A stretch of DNA of 64,000 nucleotides from Dorea_A amylophila (GTDB lineage Bacteria; Bacillota; Clostridia; Lachnospirales; Lachnospiraceae). Under the pieces are notes generated by a model. The model had not been told where the DNA came from and did not search any database. It was given only the letters and a program-made list of their open reading frames with translations. Below, piece by piece: positions 43,616-52,485 of this stretch; position 1 is the stretch's first letter; each line of letters starts with the position of its first letter. Made by a program: the position numbers and the translations under genes. The stretch covers positions 62,001-126,000 of the forward strand of contig NZ_JAOQJW010000008.1 of assembly GCF_025567265.1 (NCBI RefSeq). Reading direction: 5' to 3'.

Positions 43616-45061
43616 TTATTGAAGCCTTGGTACTTCCTGACCTCTCAACATTATTACCGGTCCTCCGGTTCCCTCAATATATTCTTTTGTGATAACAACC
43701 TCTCCAATATTGTCATCCTTCGGGATTTCATACATGATATCTAACATGAATTCTTCGATGATCGCACGAAGCGCCCTCGCTCCGGTATCTTTCTTCATTG
43801 CTTTTTTTGCAATCGCATGAAGTGCGCCGTCATCGAATTCCAATTTTACTTCGTCTAATGCAAGCAGTTTCTGATATTGCTTCAAAATTGCATTCTTAGG
43901 CTCTTTTAATATCTCCACCAGCATATCTTCACTCATACCCTGTAAGGTAAATACAATCGGCAGACGTCCCAGGAACTCCGGTATCATACCGAATACACGC
44001 AAATCCTCTGTTGCGACCTTTTTAAGAATCTCTTTGTCGTTATTGTATTTATCTCTCAGATCCGCTCCGAATCCGATCGCTGCCTGTTTGGTCAGACGTT
44101 CTTTGATAATTCCTTCCAGATCCGGGAATGCACCTCCACAGATGAACAGAATGTTCCTCGTATTCACTGTTGTAAGCGGAACCATTGCATTCTTGCTCGT
44201 TGCCCCGACAGGAACTTCCACATCACTTCCTTCCAGAAGTTTCAGCATTCCCTGCTGTACAGACTCACCGCTCACATCACGCTGACTGGAGTTTTTCTTC
44301 TTTGCGATCTTGTCGATCTCATCAATAAAAATAATTCCCTGTTCTGCCTTTTCGACATCATTATCTGCTGCCGCAAGCAGTTTGGATACAACGCTTTCGA
44401 TATCATCACCGATGTACCCTGCCTCTGTAAGAGATGTTGCATCCGTAATTGCAAGCGGAACATCCAGAATCCTTGCCAGTGTCTTTACCAGATACGTCTT
44501 ACCGGAACCTGTCGGCCCGATCATCAGCATGTTGGATTTCTCAATCTCAATGTCATCCATCGAATCCGTTGCCACACGCTTATAATGATTATATACTGCA
44601 ACCGACATCACTTTCTTTGCATATTCCTGTCCTACCACATACTCGTCCAGTTTTGCTTTGATCTTGTGCGGAGCCGGAAGATTCCGGATATCTACTAACG
44701 GCTTGTATTCTTCGCCTTCTTTTTTCTTCTTGATCTTCTGCTGTTTTGGAATACTCTGCTCCATATCAGACATGTTGAATACCTGTACTCCCGGAATATT
44801 CATCAGCTGACTGTAATCGATCGGTCCGTTCGACATTGCATCAAAGCTCTTCTGCATGCAGTCATTGCAGACACAAATGTGGTTCGGAAGTTCGATCATC
44901 TTCCCTGCAACACTCTCCGGACGTCTGCATATAAAACATACTTTTTCATACTCATCATCATTTTGTTTCTTATCATCCGAATCTGACGTCTTCTTTGTTG
45001 TTTCTACTTCGACGTCTTCTACTTTTTCGATTTCCTGATTGTTATCGTCCTGATTGGTCAT
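43616..45061 (-). CDS. clpX: ClpX, ATP-dependent protease ATPase subunit
   Basis: The 481-residue protein starts MTNQDDNNQEIEK at 45061 (GGAGAG 6 nt upstream); a longer start at 45097 is less likely. An acidic N-terminal tail precedes a zinc-binding domain (CFIC...CNDC). The AAA+ core has Walker A GPTGSGKTYLV, pore loop GYIGDD, Walker B GIIFIDEIDKIAKKK and the IGF loop used to bind ClpP (AAIGFGAD). It unfolds tagged substrates for ClpP. No clpP or tig lies nearby, so this may be a second, divergent ClpX. The acidic tail is longer than usual. Confidence 0.92.
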   Translation of the reverse strand: MTNQDDNNQEIEKVEDVEVETTKKTSDSDDKKQNDDEYEKVCFICRRPESVAGKMIELPNHICVCNDCMQKSFDAMSNGPIDYSQLMNIPGVQVFNMSDMEQSIPKQQKIKKKKEGEEYKPLVDIRNLPAPHKIKAKLDEYVVGQEYAKKVMSVAVYNHYKRVATDSMDDIEIEKSNMLMIGPTGSGKTYLVKTLARILDVPLAITDATSLTEAGYIGDDIESVVSKLLAAADNDVEKAEQGIIFIDEIDKIAKKKNSSQRDVSGESVQQGMLKLLEGSDVEVPVGATSKNAMVPLTTVNTRNILFICGGAFPDLEGIIKERLTKQAAIGFGADLRDKYNNDKEILKKVATEDLRVFGMIPEFLGRLPIVFTLQGMSEDMLVEILKEPKNAILKQYQKLLALDEVKLEFDDGALHAIAKKAMKKDTGARALRAIIEEFMLDIMYEIPKDDNIGEVVITKEYIEGTGGPVIMLRGQEVPRLQ

Positions 45062-45114
45062 TATTCTCTCCTTCTTACTTTTTGTCGTATCTTTCACTCT
45101 GTTTTATCCTGGTT

Positions 45115-47082
45115 CTATGATTCTTCCTGGTTCACCAGTTCCAGAAATGTCTCTTCGGAAATAATCGGGATCCCCAGTTCATTTGCTTTCTTATTTTTGG
45201 AAGATGTGCTGGTTACATCATTGTTGATCAAGTAATTCGTTTTGGACGTTACCGATCCTGTCACCTTTCCTCCCAGACTTTCAATCAATTCCTTCACTTC
45301 ACCGCGGTTTGCAAAATGTGTTACGCTTCCGGTGATCACAAAATTGACACCTTCAAAAATCTGTTTTTTTGTTGATGTCTCTTCCGGGATTGTCAACTCT
45401 TCTAAAAGCTTTCTGAAATTCTCCACATGCTTTGCATCTGAAAAATATCCGGTGAATGCCTTTGCCAGAACTTCTCCCACGCCCTGGATCTCATTTAATT
45501 CTTCTTCTGTAACCATCAAAAGGGCTTCTACATCATATTTCAACTCTCTGCAGATAACCTTTGCATTGGCAAGTCCGATCCCTGCGATTCCCAGTGAATA
45601 GACGACTCTTGGCAGCGTGGTTGTTCTTGCTTTTTCCACACTTTCGATCAGTTTCCTGTACGATTTTTCTCCAAATCCTTCCATTCCCTGAATCTCGTCT
45701 TTGTAGCGGTCCAGATGGAAGATATCGGCAAATGTATGGATATATCCTTTGGAAATGAATTTTTCCAGTGTTGCTTCCGACAATCCTTCTATATTAAGTG
45801 CATCTCTGCTTACGAATAATGCAAATGCCTTCACATGCTTTGCCTGGCATTCCGGATTCATACAGTATAATGCTTTCGCATTTCCTACCTGTCTGATCTT
45901 CGTCTCCCCCTGACAGACCGGACATCTTTCCGGAATATCTTTCACACCGCTTCTTGTCAGATTCTCTGCGATCTGCGGAATGATCATATTTGCCTTATAA
46001 ACTTCGATCTTATCTCCGATGCCAAGTTCCAGTTCTTCCATAATGCTGATATTGTGAACACTTGCACGGCTGACCGTCGTTCCTTCCAACTCCACCGGAT
46101 CAAAGATTGCAACCGGATTGATCAGTCCTGTCCTTGACGGACTCCATTCAATTTCACGCAGAATCGTTTCCCTGATCTCATCCTGCCATTTGAATGCGTA
46201 AGAATCTCTCGGGAATTTTGCTGTTCTTCCCAACGATCTTCCATACGCTATATCATCATATGATAGCACAAGTCCGTCAGAAGGAAAATCATTTTTACTA
46301 ATCTCTGACGAAAATTTAGCAACTTCATCTTCTACTGTATCTCTGGTCACCATATGATATTCTACCGTCGTGAATCCCTGTGCTTTCAGCCATTCCATCT
46401 GACAAGCTCTGGAATTCTGAAAATCAACTCCATCTGCCTGCACTAACGTGAATGCATAGAACATAACATTTCTCTTTGCCGTGATCTGGTTATTGAGCTG
46501 TCTGACTGAACCACTGCATAAGTTTCTTGGATTTTTATATTTTGCATCTACATCTTCAATCTCTTCATTGATCTTCTCGAAGTCATGATATCCGATCACC
46601 GCTTCTCCTCTTAAGATCAATTCCCCCCGGTAAGCGATCTGCACCGGTAGATTCTTGAATACCTTCGCATTGTTTGTAACCACTTCACCGACTTCTCCGT
46701 TACCGCGTGTGACCGCTTTATAAAGCTTTCCGTCACGATAAGTCAGCACGATCGTCAATCCGTCCATCTTCCAGGACATCAATACTTTCTGACTGCCAAC
46801 GAAGTTCTTAAGCTCTTCTACTTCTTTCGTCTTATCCAGTGAGAGCATCGGGCTTTCATGCCTTTCTTTTGGGAGTTCACTGACAACTTCATATCCGACA
46901 TTTACCGTCGGACTGTTCGACAATGTAATTCCCAGTTCTTTTTCCAGATTCTGCAGTTCATCATACAATCTGTCATATTCGTAGTTGCTCATGATCTCCT
47001 GCGCATCCTGATAATAAGATCTGGATGCTTTATTCAGAAGTTCTACTAATTCCAGCATTCTCTCGTTCTTTGACTGTCCCAT
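45115..47082 (-). CDS. ligA: NAD-dependent DNA ligase
   Basis: The 655-residue enzyme has domain Ia (residues 1-60), the adenylation domain with active-site Lys in SWKMDGLTIVLTYRDG (~105), an OB-fold, a zinc finger CPVC...CMNPEC (~400), helix-hairpin-helix repeats (GIAGIGLANAK, IQGVGEVLAKAF) and a C-terminal BRCT domain (GVNFVITGSVTHFANRG). It seals nicks using NAD+. Its start overlaps the end of the pseudouridine synthase gene by 53 bases, and clpX follows 54 bases later. Sequence is rather divergent (SWKMDG instead of ExKxDG), so it might be a second ligase. Confidence 0.95.
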   Translation of the reverse strand: MGQSKNERMLELVELLNKASRSYYQDAQEIMSNYEYDRLYDELQNLEKELGITLSNSPTVNVGYEVVSELPKERHESPMLSLDKTKEVEELKNFVGSQKVLMSWKMDGLTIVLTYRDGKLYKAVTRGNGEVGEVVTNNAKVFKNLPVQIAYRGELILRGEAVIGYHDFEKINEEIEDVDAKYKNPRNLCSGSVRQLNNQITAKRNVMFYAFTLVQADGVDFQNSRACQMEWLKAQGFTTVEYHMVTRDTVEDEVAKFSSEISKNDFPSDGLVLSYDDIAYGRSLGRTAKFPRDSYAFKWQDEIRETILREIEWSPSRTGLINPVAIFDPVELEGTTVSRASVHNISIMEELELGIGDKIEVYKANMIIPQIAENLTRSGVKDIPERCPVCQGETKIRQVGNAKALYCMNPECQAKHVKAFALFVSRDALNIEGLSEATLEKFISKGYIHTFADIFHLDRYKDEIQGMEGFGEKSYRKLIESVEKARTTTLPRVVYSLGIAGIGLANAKVICRELKYDVEALLMVTEEELNEIQGVGEVLAKAFTGYFSDAKHVENFRKLLEELTIPEETSTKKQIFEGVNFVITGSVTHFANRGEVKELIESLGGKVTGSVTSKTNYLINNDVTSTSSKNKKANELGIPIISEETFLELVNQEES

Positions 47083-47776
47083 ATAATTCCTTTAACTCCT
47101 GTTCTGTTAATTCTCTTACCTGTCCCGGTTTCAGATCTCCAAGTTCCACGTTCATGATCCGTATCCTTTTTAACACATCCACCTTATATCCGAGTGCTTC
47201 GCACATGCGCCGTATCTGTCTGTTCAATCCCTGTGTCAGAATAATGGAAAATGTATATTTCCCGGTCTTTTTTACTGTACAGGGTCTGGTCACCGCATCC
47301 AGATTCTTTTCTTTGTCTCTGATGTGTACTCCCCGGCTCATCTTCTCAATGAATTCCGGAGTAACTTCTTTGTTTACTCTGACCTTATATTCTTTCTCAT
47401 GTGCATATCTTGCGCGCATCATGCCGTTGATCAGATCTCCATCATTTGTCATGATCAGAAGCCCTTCCGAATCTTTATCCAGTCTTCCTGCATAAGTGAT
47501 GCGTACCGGATAATTGAGGAACCGGATGATGTTCTTTTTCTCCCTTTTATCTTCTGTACAAACAATCCCGGCAGGTTTGTACACTGCCAGGACCGTTTTT
47601 TCCGTTTTGCTTTTGACCACTTTTTTTCCGACACGGACCTCCTGTCCGTCTTCTACTTTCATGCCGGGAGCTGCTGTCTTTCCATCCACAGTCACAATTC
47701 CCGACTCGATCAGCCTGTCTGCCTCCCTTCTGGAACAGACACCGGCTTCGCTTAAATACTTGTTCAGTCTAATCAT
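47030..47776 (-). CDS. 23S rRNA pseudouridine synthase, RsuA/RluB/RluF family
   Basis: The 248-residue protein starts at 47776: MIRLNKYLSEAGVCSRREAD, an S4 RNA-binding domain (1-60). The catalytic domain has the Asp in YAGRLDKDSEGLLIMTNDGD (~110-130) and the closing motif LTQGLNRQIRRMCEALGYKV. The pattern is closest to RluF. It isomerises a uridine in rRNA. It overlaps the ends of both neighbours: DHHW upstream by 8 bases and ligA downstream by 53, suggesting one transcript. Confidence 0.92.
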   Translation of the reverse strand: MIRLNKYLSEAGVCSRREADRLIESGIVTVDGKTAAPGMKVEDGQEVRVGKKVVKSKTEKTVLAVYKPAGIVCTEDKREKKNIIRFLNYPVRITYAGRLDKDSEGLLIMTNDGDLINGMMRARYAHEKEYKVRVNKEVTPEFIEKMSRGVHIRDKEKNLDAVTRPCTVKKTGKYTFSIILTQGLNRQIRRMCEALGYKVDVLKRIRIMNVELGDLKPGQVRELTEQELKELYGTVKERENAGISRTSE

Positions 47777-48947
47777 TCTGCAATACCCCGCTGATACTGT
47801 TATCCTGCACAAATGTATTGCCGTTATACAGGAACAGAACACTTGTGATCTTATTTTTCTTCATAACTTCTCTGATATCATCATAATAATATCTTGGATC
47901 AACCACTATGATCTCTCTGTAATATGCCGTCAGAAACGGAATTACACTATTCGCATAGGAATCTTTTACAAGCAACAGTCTGTCTGTTGTATCTGCCGTC
48001 GTTCTGATATCCAGGACGGGATAATTACCGCCAAGAAATAATGCATATTTATCCTTTTCTTTCAACTTGGATGTATCGTATAACGTTGCTGTTTTCTTTT
48101 TTTCATTCACGTTATTTACAACTACCTGTGGTGCTGTTTTCAGATCATCCGGTGCGTAGATATAGATCGGCTCATTATAGTCTGTTTCATAGCCGCTTGT
48201 CGCCGATAAGGTTCCGTTAAATGAATTCGTCACTGCATAGGATTTCATAGCCGGTGCTTTCGATGTATCCAGTTTCATAGCCGCAGCCAGCGCCTGATAT
48301 CCATAGTAAGCACCAAGCGTCGTCCAGTGATGATCCGTATGGTAATATATCTCTTCTGCTCTGTGCTTTTTCAATGTATCTTCCACATTTACCCACTGAA
48401 AAGCTGTCCCAAGCGAAGCCTTTATTTTCTGAAACTGTTTATCCTGATCTTCTGTCACTGCACAATACGGAAGTTTGTCCGACTCAATATTTGCAGCATT
48501 CGGTACCAGCATCATATACATCGGGATATCTTTATATGTCTCCTGAAACTTTTTCATTGCATCCAGATTTGCTTTCAATTGTTCTTCATCCGGTTTGGCT
48601 ATATCCTCTAACAGATAATGATCCTTTCCTTTAAATACACCATTTGCCTTACGTTTTCCTGCGATCAGATCAATACGGCTCTTTAAAGCTACCCAGAAAT
48701 CTCTTCCCGCAAACTGATCCGATACATAAGATTCATACTGTTTCATCCATCTTCCGCTTTCAATACCGGAAATCGTAAGCTTAGGTCTCTGTTCCAGTGC
48801 CCGGTTTTCTTTTGCCGAAAATTCCCTGTCAGCAGTTGCAATATTTACCACGAAGAAGATAACCATCATTACAATAAACAGCAATGCAATTACTTTATTT
48901 CTCTGTTCTTCTCTTTTTCTTTCCCATTTCTTTCTCGACTGTCTCAT
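47769..48947 (-). CDS. DHHW-family protein (AlgX/AlgJ-like, polymer O-acetylation)
   Basis: The 392-residue protein has one N-terminal membrane helix (residues ~20-38) and an extracellular SGNH-like domain. The family-naming motif is in YYHTDHHWTTLGAYYGYQAL (~200). The Ser/Asp environment near LLLVKDSYANSVIPFL (~330) supplies the other catalytic residues expected of AlgX/AlgJ-type proteins. It works with an MBOAT transferase (next gene upstream) to move acyl groups onto a cell-surface polymer outside the membrane. Start codon follows the MBOAT stop by 8 bases. Confidence 0.9.
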   Translation of the reverse strand: MRQSRKKWERKREEQRNKVIALLFIVMMVIFFVVNIATADREFSAKENRALEQRPKLTISGIESGRWMKQYESYVSDQFAGRDFWVALKSRIDLIAGKRKANGVFKGKDHYLLEDIAKPDEEQLKANLDAMKKFQETYKDIPMYMMLVPNAANIESDKLPYCAVTEDQDKQFQKIKASLGTAFQWVNVEDTLKKHRAEEIYYHTDHHWTTLGAYYGYQALAAAMKLDTSKAPAMKSYAVTNSFNGTLSATSGYETDYNEPIYIYAPDDLKTAPQVVVNNVNEKKKTATLYDTSKLKEKDKYALFLGGNYPVLDIRTTADTTDRLLLVKDSYANSVIPFLTAYYREIIVVDPRYYYDDIREVMKKNKITSVLFLYNGNTFVQDNSISGVLQND

Positions 48948-48955
48948 CTTTGCTC

Positions 48956-50362
48956 CTAGAATCTGAAATACAGGAACGGATTATAGGTCTCCGTTACCAG
49001 ATATGCAATACAGACAATAAACAACGCAGCATATACCACACTGTTAATGATTGTTGTATTCCATTTTTTTGTTCTTAACATATGCTCGTATCTGAAATGA
49101 ACCAGCGGCGTAGAGCCAAATATCAGGATCAGCCACAGGATCAGGTTGCTTGTAAGAAGATACATACTCTCTCTGTCTGCAAAGCCATGTGCACCTGCAC
49201 CAAACATCACTCTGATATAATCTGCTGCCTGTCCGAATGAAGAGCTGAAAAACAATACCCAGCCGATCACAACCAGAACAATACTGTAAATATGACGGAC
49301 TACATCCGGAAGTCTGTCCAGTACCGGCGACAGGAGATATTTTTCAATGATCAGGATCACCCCATAATAGAGTCCCCATGCCACGAAATTCCATGCAGCT
49401 CCATGCCATAATCCGGTCAGAAACCATACAATCAGAAGATTCCTGATGTGTTTGATCTTCGATACCCTGTTTCCTCCCAATGGAATATACACATAATCCC
49501 TGAACCAGCTGCTCAGCGAAATATGCCATCTGCGCCAGAACTCCGTAATACTCTTAGACACATATGGATAGTTAAAGTTCATATTGAATTCAAATCCAAA
49601 CATCTTACCGAGTCCGATCGCCATATCCGAATATCCACTGAAATCAAAATAAATCTGGAACATATACGCAAAAGCTCCAAGCCACGCCGTCATCACGGCT
49701 ATATTACCTTTCGCAAGTCCGCTTACCTCTGTAAAAATCATCCCTGAGGTATTCGCCAGTAATACTTTCTTCGCAAGTCCCCGGATAAAATACATGCTTC
49801 CTTCTCCGAATTTTGTCCTTGAGACTTCTCTGGACGCAAGCTGTTCATCTATATCTGCATATTGCACGATCGGTCCCGCAATAAGCTGCGGAAACATCGT
49901 TACATATAATGCAAAATTAGGAAGATTCGTCTGCACTTTTACATTTCCCCGATATACATCAATGATATAGGATAATATCTGGAATGTATAAAATGATATT
50001 CCAATCGGAAGCGGCAGTGCATGATAAGAAATATGTACCGGAAGTATCCCGTTCAATGTGTCCAATACAAACCCTTCATACTTAAAAAATCCAAGTACTG
50101 CCAGATTAATGATAAGGTTAAAAACCAGGCTCCGCTTTGCAGCTCTCTTATCCTGCAGATTCCTTGCAATATCCAGTCCACTGAAATAATTAAACAATAT
50201 GGACAGTAACATCAGAAACAGATATACCGGTTCCCCCCATGCATAAAACACCAGACTCGCCAGCAATAAGATCACATTCCGGAATCTTACCGGCAACAAA
50301 TAATATAAGATCATCACAGCCGGCAAAAATGTAAATAAAAAAACAATACTGCTAAATAACAT
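48956..50362 (-). CDS. MBOAT-family O-acyltransferase (AlgI/DltB-like)
   Basis: The 468-residue membrane protein has about eleven helices. It has the AlgI-type segments LPIGISFYTFQILSYIIDVYRG (~120) and FDFSGYSDMAIGLGKMFGF (~240), with the invariant His in LTGLWHGAAWNFVAWG (~315). MBOAT proteins pass acyl groups across the membrane to surface carbohydrates or teichoic acids. Here it sits between DUF4358 and DHHW genes, and an SGNH hydrolase heads the operon; the polymer is not identifiable from sequence. Confidence 0.93.
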   Translation of the reverse strand: MLFSSIVFLFTFLPAVMILYYLLPVRFRNVILLLASLVFYAWGEPVYLFLMLLSILFNYFSGLDIARNLQDKRAAKRSLVFNLIINLAVLGFFKYEGFVLDTLNGILPVHISYHALPLPIGISFYTFQILSYIIDVYRGNVKVQTNLPNFALYVTMFPQLIAGPIVQYADIDEQLASREVSRTKFGEGSMYFIRGLAKKVLLANTSGMIFTEVSGLAKGNIAVMTAWLGAFAYMFQIYFDFSGYSDMAIGLGKMFGFEFNMNFNYPYVSKSITEFWRRWHISLSSWFRDYVYIPLGGNRVSKIKHIRNLLIVWFLTGLWHGAAWNFVAWGLYYGVILIIEKYLLSPVLDRLPDVVRHIYSIVLVVIGWVLFFSSSFGQAADYIRVMFGAGAHGFADRESMYLLTSNLILWLILIFGSTPLVHFRYEHMLRTKKWNTTIINSVVYAALFIVCIAYLVTETYNPFLYFRF

Positions 50363-50380
50363 CTCTCTAATTCCTTTTTA

Positions 50381-50866
50381 TTAAATACTCTTCTTAAATG
50401 CCGCATCGATACGGTCTGCATCCTTTGAAACTGCCAGCAGCACATAACGTCCTCTGGTCTCAATAATTGCAGCATGTATCAGCTTTGTTTGTTCTACACC
50501 ATAACCTTCAAAATTCTTTTCCTGTGTATTTACACGACTTTCCACTGCCTTTTCAACCGTCTCGATCTGACTTTCGTTTTTTACCTTTATTACGAGTATT
50601 TCATTCACACTCATAACGTCATCCGGAATATACAGACTGATTCCTTCATAATCATTGGCATTCAGACTGTAATATTTTTTCAGATCCTGTGTTGTGCCTT
50701 TTTTCATTCCTTCTAATTTTACGGCTTTTGTGATATTCTTTTCAATCGTGTCTACGGATACGGTATTATCCCCTTCCCGGGTCACAAGAAATACTACATA
50801 AATGATCAGGAGGACTACCATCAAATATTTTAACAGGTTAATCCTGTCTAATTTTCCGTTTTTCAT
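50381..50866 (-). CDS. DUF4358 membrane-anchored protein
   Basis: The 161-residue protein starts MKNGKLDRINLLKYL at an ATG overlapping the stop of the SGNH gene (TAATG). One membrane helix (~14-30) precedes an extracytoplasmic domain with LKKYYSLNANDYEGISLYIP and MSVNEILVIKVKNESQIETV, the DUF4358 pattern. DUF4358 proteins are often found beside MBOAT/SGNH genes in Lachnospiraceae; role unknown, perhaps a scaffold for the acylation complex. Confidence 0.85.
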   Translation of the reverse strand: MKNGKLDRINLLKYLMVVLLIIYVVFLVTREGDNTVSVDTIEKNITKAVKLEGMKKGTTQDLKKYYSLNANDYEGISLYIPDDVMSVNEILVIKVKNESQIETVEKAVESRVNTQEKNFEGYGVEQTKLIHAAIIETRGRYVLLAVSKDADRIDAAFKKSI

Positions 50867-51720
50867 TATAATTCTGCAACCTCCGCCATATGATTTACCC
50901 ATTCTTTATAATAACCGGTTGACATATGGATTCCATCACCGGCATAATACTCCTGTTTCACCAGCTCTGTATTATCAATAAATGTTACTTTCTCTTTTTC
51001 ACATAATTTTTTTAATTTCTGATTGAACTCCGGAATTTTTGCATAGACAGAATTCTGATCAATTGCAATCTGCGCTGTCGGAAGTATACTGTTAACATAT
51101 ATTTTCGTATCCGGCAGTGATTTTTTCAGATCTCTGATCACCGGCCTGTATGCTTTTATGAATCCATCCGCATCTCCATTCTGCGCTCCGACATCATTCA
51201 TCCCGTAAGAAAGGAATAATACTGACGGTTTCATCTCTTTTGCCCTGGCAATATGATCTGCCAGTTTTTCATTATCCCCCGCCGACACACCGGCTCCACG
51301 GTCTGCCTGTACATTTGCCTGATCCAGCACACCATATTCGTACAATCCCTGTGTGATGGAATCCCCCAGGACCAGACAATCTGCAAATTTTTCGCTTGCC
51401 GGCTGTTCTTCTGCATCCTGTTCTGCCTCACGTTCCTGCGTTTCTAACTCCTTAATCTTTTTATCTGCCTTAGACACATCCATCTCATCCATCGTCTTCA
51501 GGATCTCTGTGCCCTTCTTTGTATCCTTCTGTGGATTACTGAGCCTGCGCGCCACCGTAATCCCGCCAATCACCAGAATAGCAATCGCAACGATCACTGC
51601 AGTCTGAAGTACCCGGTCTTTTTCTTTCTCACTTTTTATTTCACTTTTCTGCTCCTCAGGATTCACCTCCTGAGTCTCTTCTTTTTCTTCATAAATTGAA
51701 GTTTTACTCTCTATATCCAC
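50866..51720 (-). CDS. Membrane-anchored SGNH/GDSL hydrolase
   Basis: The 284-residue protein starts at a GTG (51720) with GAGGAG 8 nt ahead. A polar N-terminus precedes a membrane helix (~41-59). The extracellular SGNH domain has block I LVLGDSITQG (~118), GAGVSAG, block III SYGMNDVG (~170) and a C-terminal Asp/His block GDGIHMSTGYYKEW. It is an acyl-esterase or transferase that edits a surface polymer. First gene of the four-gene acylation operon; divergent from the DUF5721 gene, with 185 bases between them. Confidence 0.9.
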   Translation of the reverse strand: MDIESKTSIYEEKEETQEVNPEEQKSEIKSEKEKDRVLQTAVIVAIAILVIGGITVARRLSNPQKDTKKGTEILKTMDEMDVSKADKKIKELETQEREAEQDAEEQPASEKFADCLVLGDSITQGLYEYGVLDQANVQADRGAGVSAGDNEKLADHIARAKEMKPSVLFLSYGMNDVGAQNGDADGFIKAYRPVIRDLKKSLPDTKIYVNSILPTAQIAIDQNSVYAKIPEFNQKLKKLCEKEKVTFIDNTELVKQEYYAGDGIHMSTGYYKEWVNHMAEVAEL

Positions 51721-51905
51721 GAAATCTTCTCCTCTTTCGTTTCTCTGTTGATCCTAAATATGTATATCCAATTTATTTTACTGTTTTTCTTTTTGAATGT
51801 CAATTTATATCCTCTTTTCTGTCGTCTTTTGTGCTATAATGTTGAATACATTTCCTTATACCTGAAAGGGAAAATGATCATATAGATTAACAGGAGGTTT
51901 TCCTT

Positions 51906-52385
51906 ATGAATGTATACCAGTTATCAGCAAAAAATTGCATGTCGCATCTACTCTTAAAAGACACTTTCGACAACTTTTCTTTCATAGAAGGCGAAATCAC
52001 GACCTTCAACAAATTTACCATCAGCGGTTTTCTCCAGGAAGACTTCTTTGATGAAAAACCTGAAGAAACCTACTCCCGCTGGAATAAAACCCGAGACTTC
52101 TGCTTCCAGATCATCCGCGGTAAACGCACTCCATTGGGATTCAAGATTGTCCTTGCGCTTCCGGAAGATCAGATCCCGTACTTTCTGACCGCCCACGGTC
52201 TCACCGGATACCGCCCGGAAGAGATCCGGGGGCTGTACCTGAACTTCCACTACGATGGACATCACTTACAATGCATCACCGGAACTTCTCTGAACACTTT
52301 CACCATGGACAAATCCATCGAAAGAGAATGGGATCAGGAAGTAAAAAACATTTTAAAATCCAGATCCATTGAAGGTGACTACTGA
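51906..52385 (+). CDS. DUF5721 family protein
   Basis: The 159-residue protein starts MNVYQLSAKNCMSHLLLKDT (AGGAGG, 8 nt). It has the block FDNFSFIEGEITTFNKFTISG and ends in a region with LNFHYDGHHLQCITGTSLNTFTMDK. No signal or membrane segment. This pattern belongs to a family found mainly in Lachnospiraceae, named DUF5721 as I recall; function unknown. A stand-alone gene with its own terminator. Confidence 0.78.
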   Translation: MNVYQLSAKNCMSHLLLKDTFDNFSFIEGEITTFNKFTISGFLQEDFFDEKPEETYSRWNKTRDFCFQIIRGKRTPLGFKIVLALPEDQIPYFLTAHGLTGYRPEEIRGLYLNFHYDGHHLQCITGTSLNTFTMDKSIEREWDQEVKNILKSRSIEGDY

Positions 52386-52406
52386 TCTGCAGCTTCCGAT
52401 ATAAAC

Positions 52407-52458
52407 AGAGCCGTGCCGCCATGGATTTCCCTTCCACAGCCGCACGGCTCTTATTTTT
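52407..52458 (+). terminator. Terminator of the DUF5721 gene
   Basis: AGAGCCGTGC and GCACGGCTCT pair over 10 bp around 25 bases, then TATTTTTC. On the other strand the stem is followed by GTTTAT, so it may also stop htpG transcripts. Confidence 0.85.
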
Positions 52459-52485
52459 CATTCCGCAAATCTTAACTTCAAATCT

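Noticed and set aside
47025..47495. 156-codon plus-strand frame over the ligA/pseudouridine synthase overlap
   Set aside because: Antisense to two well-supported genes.
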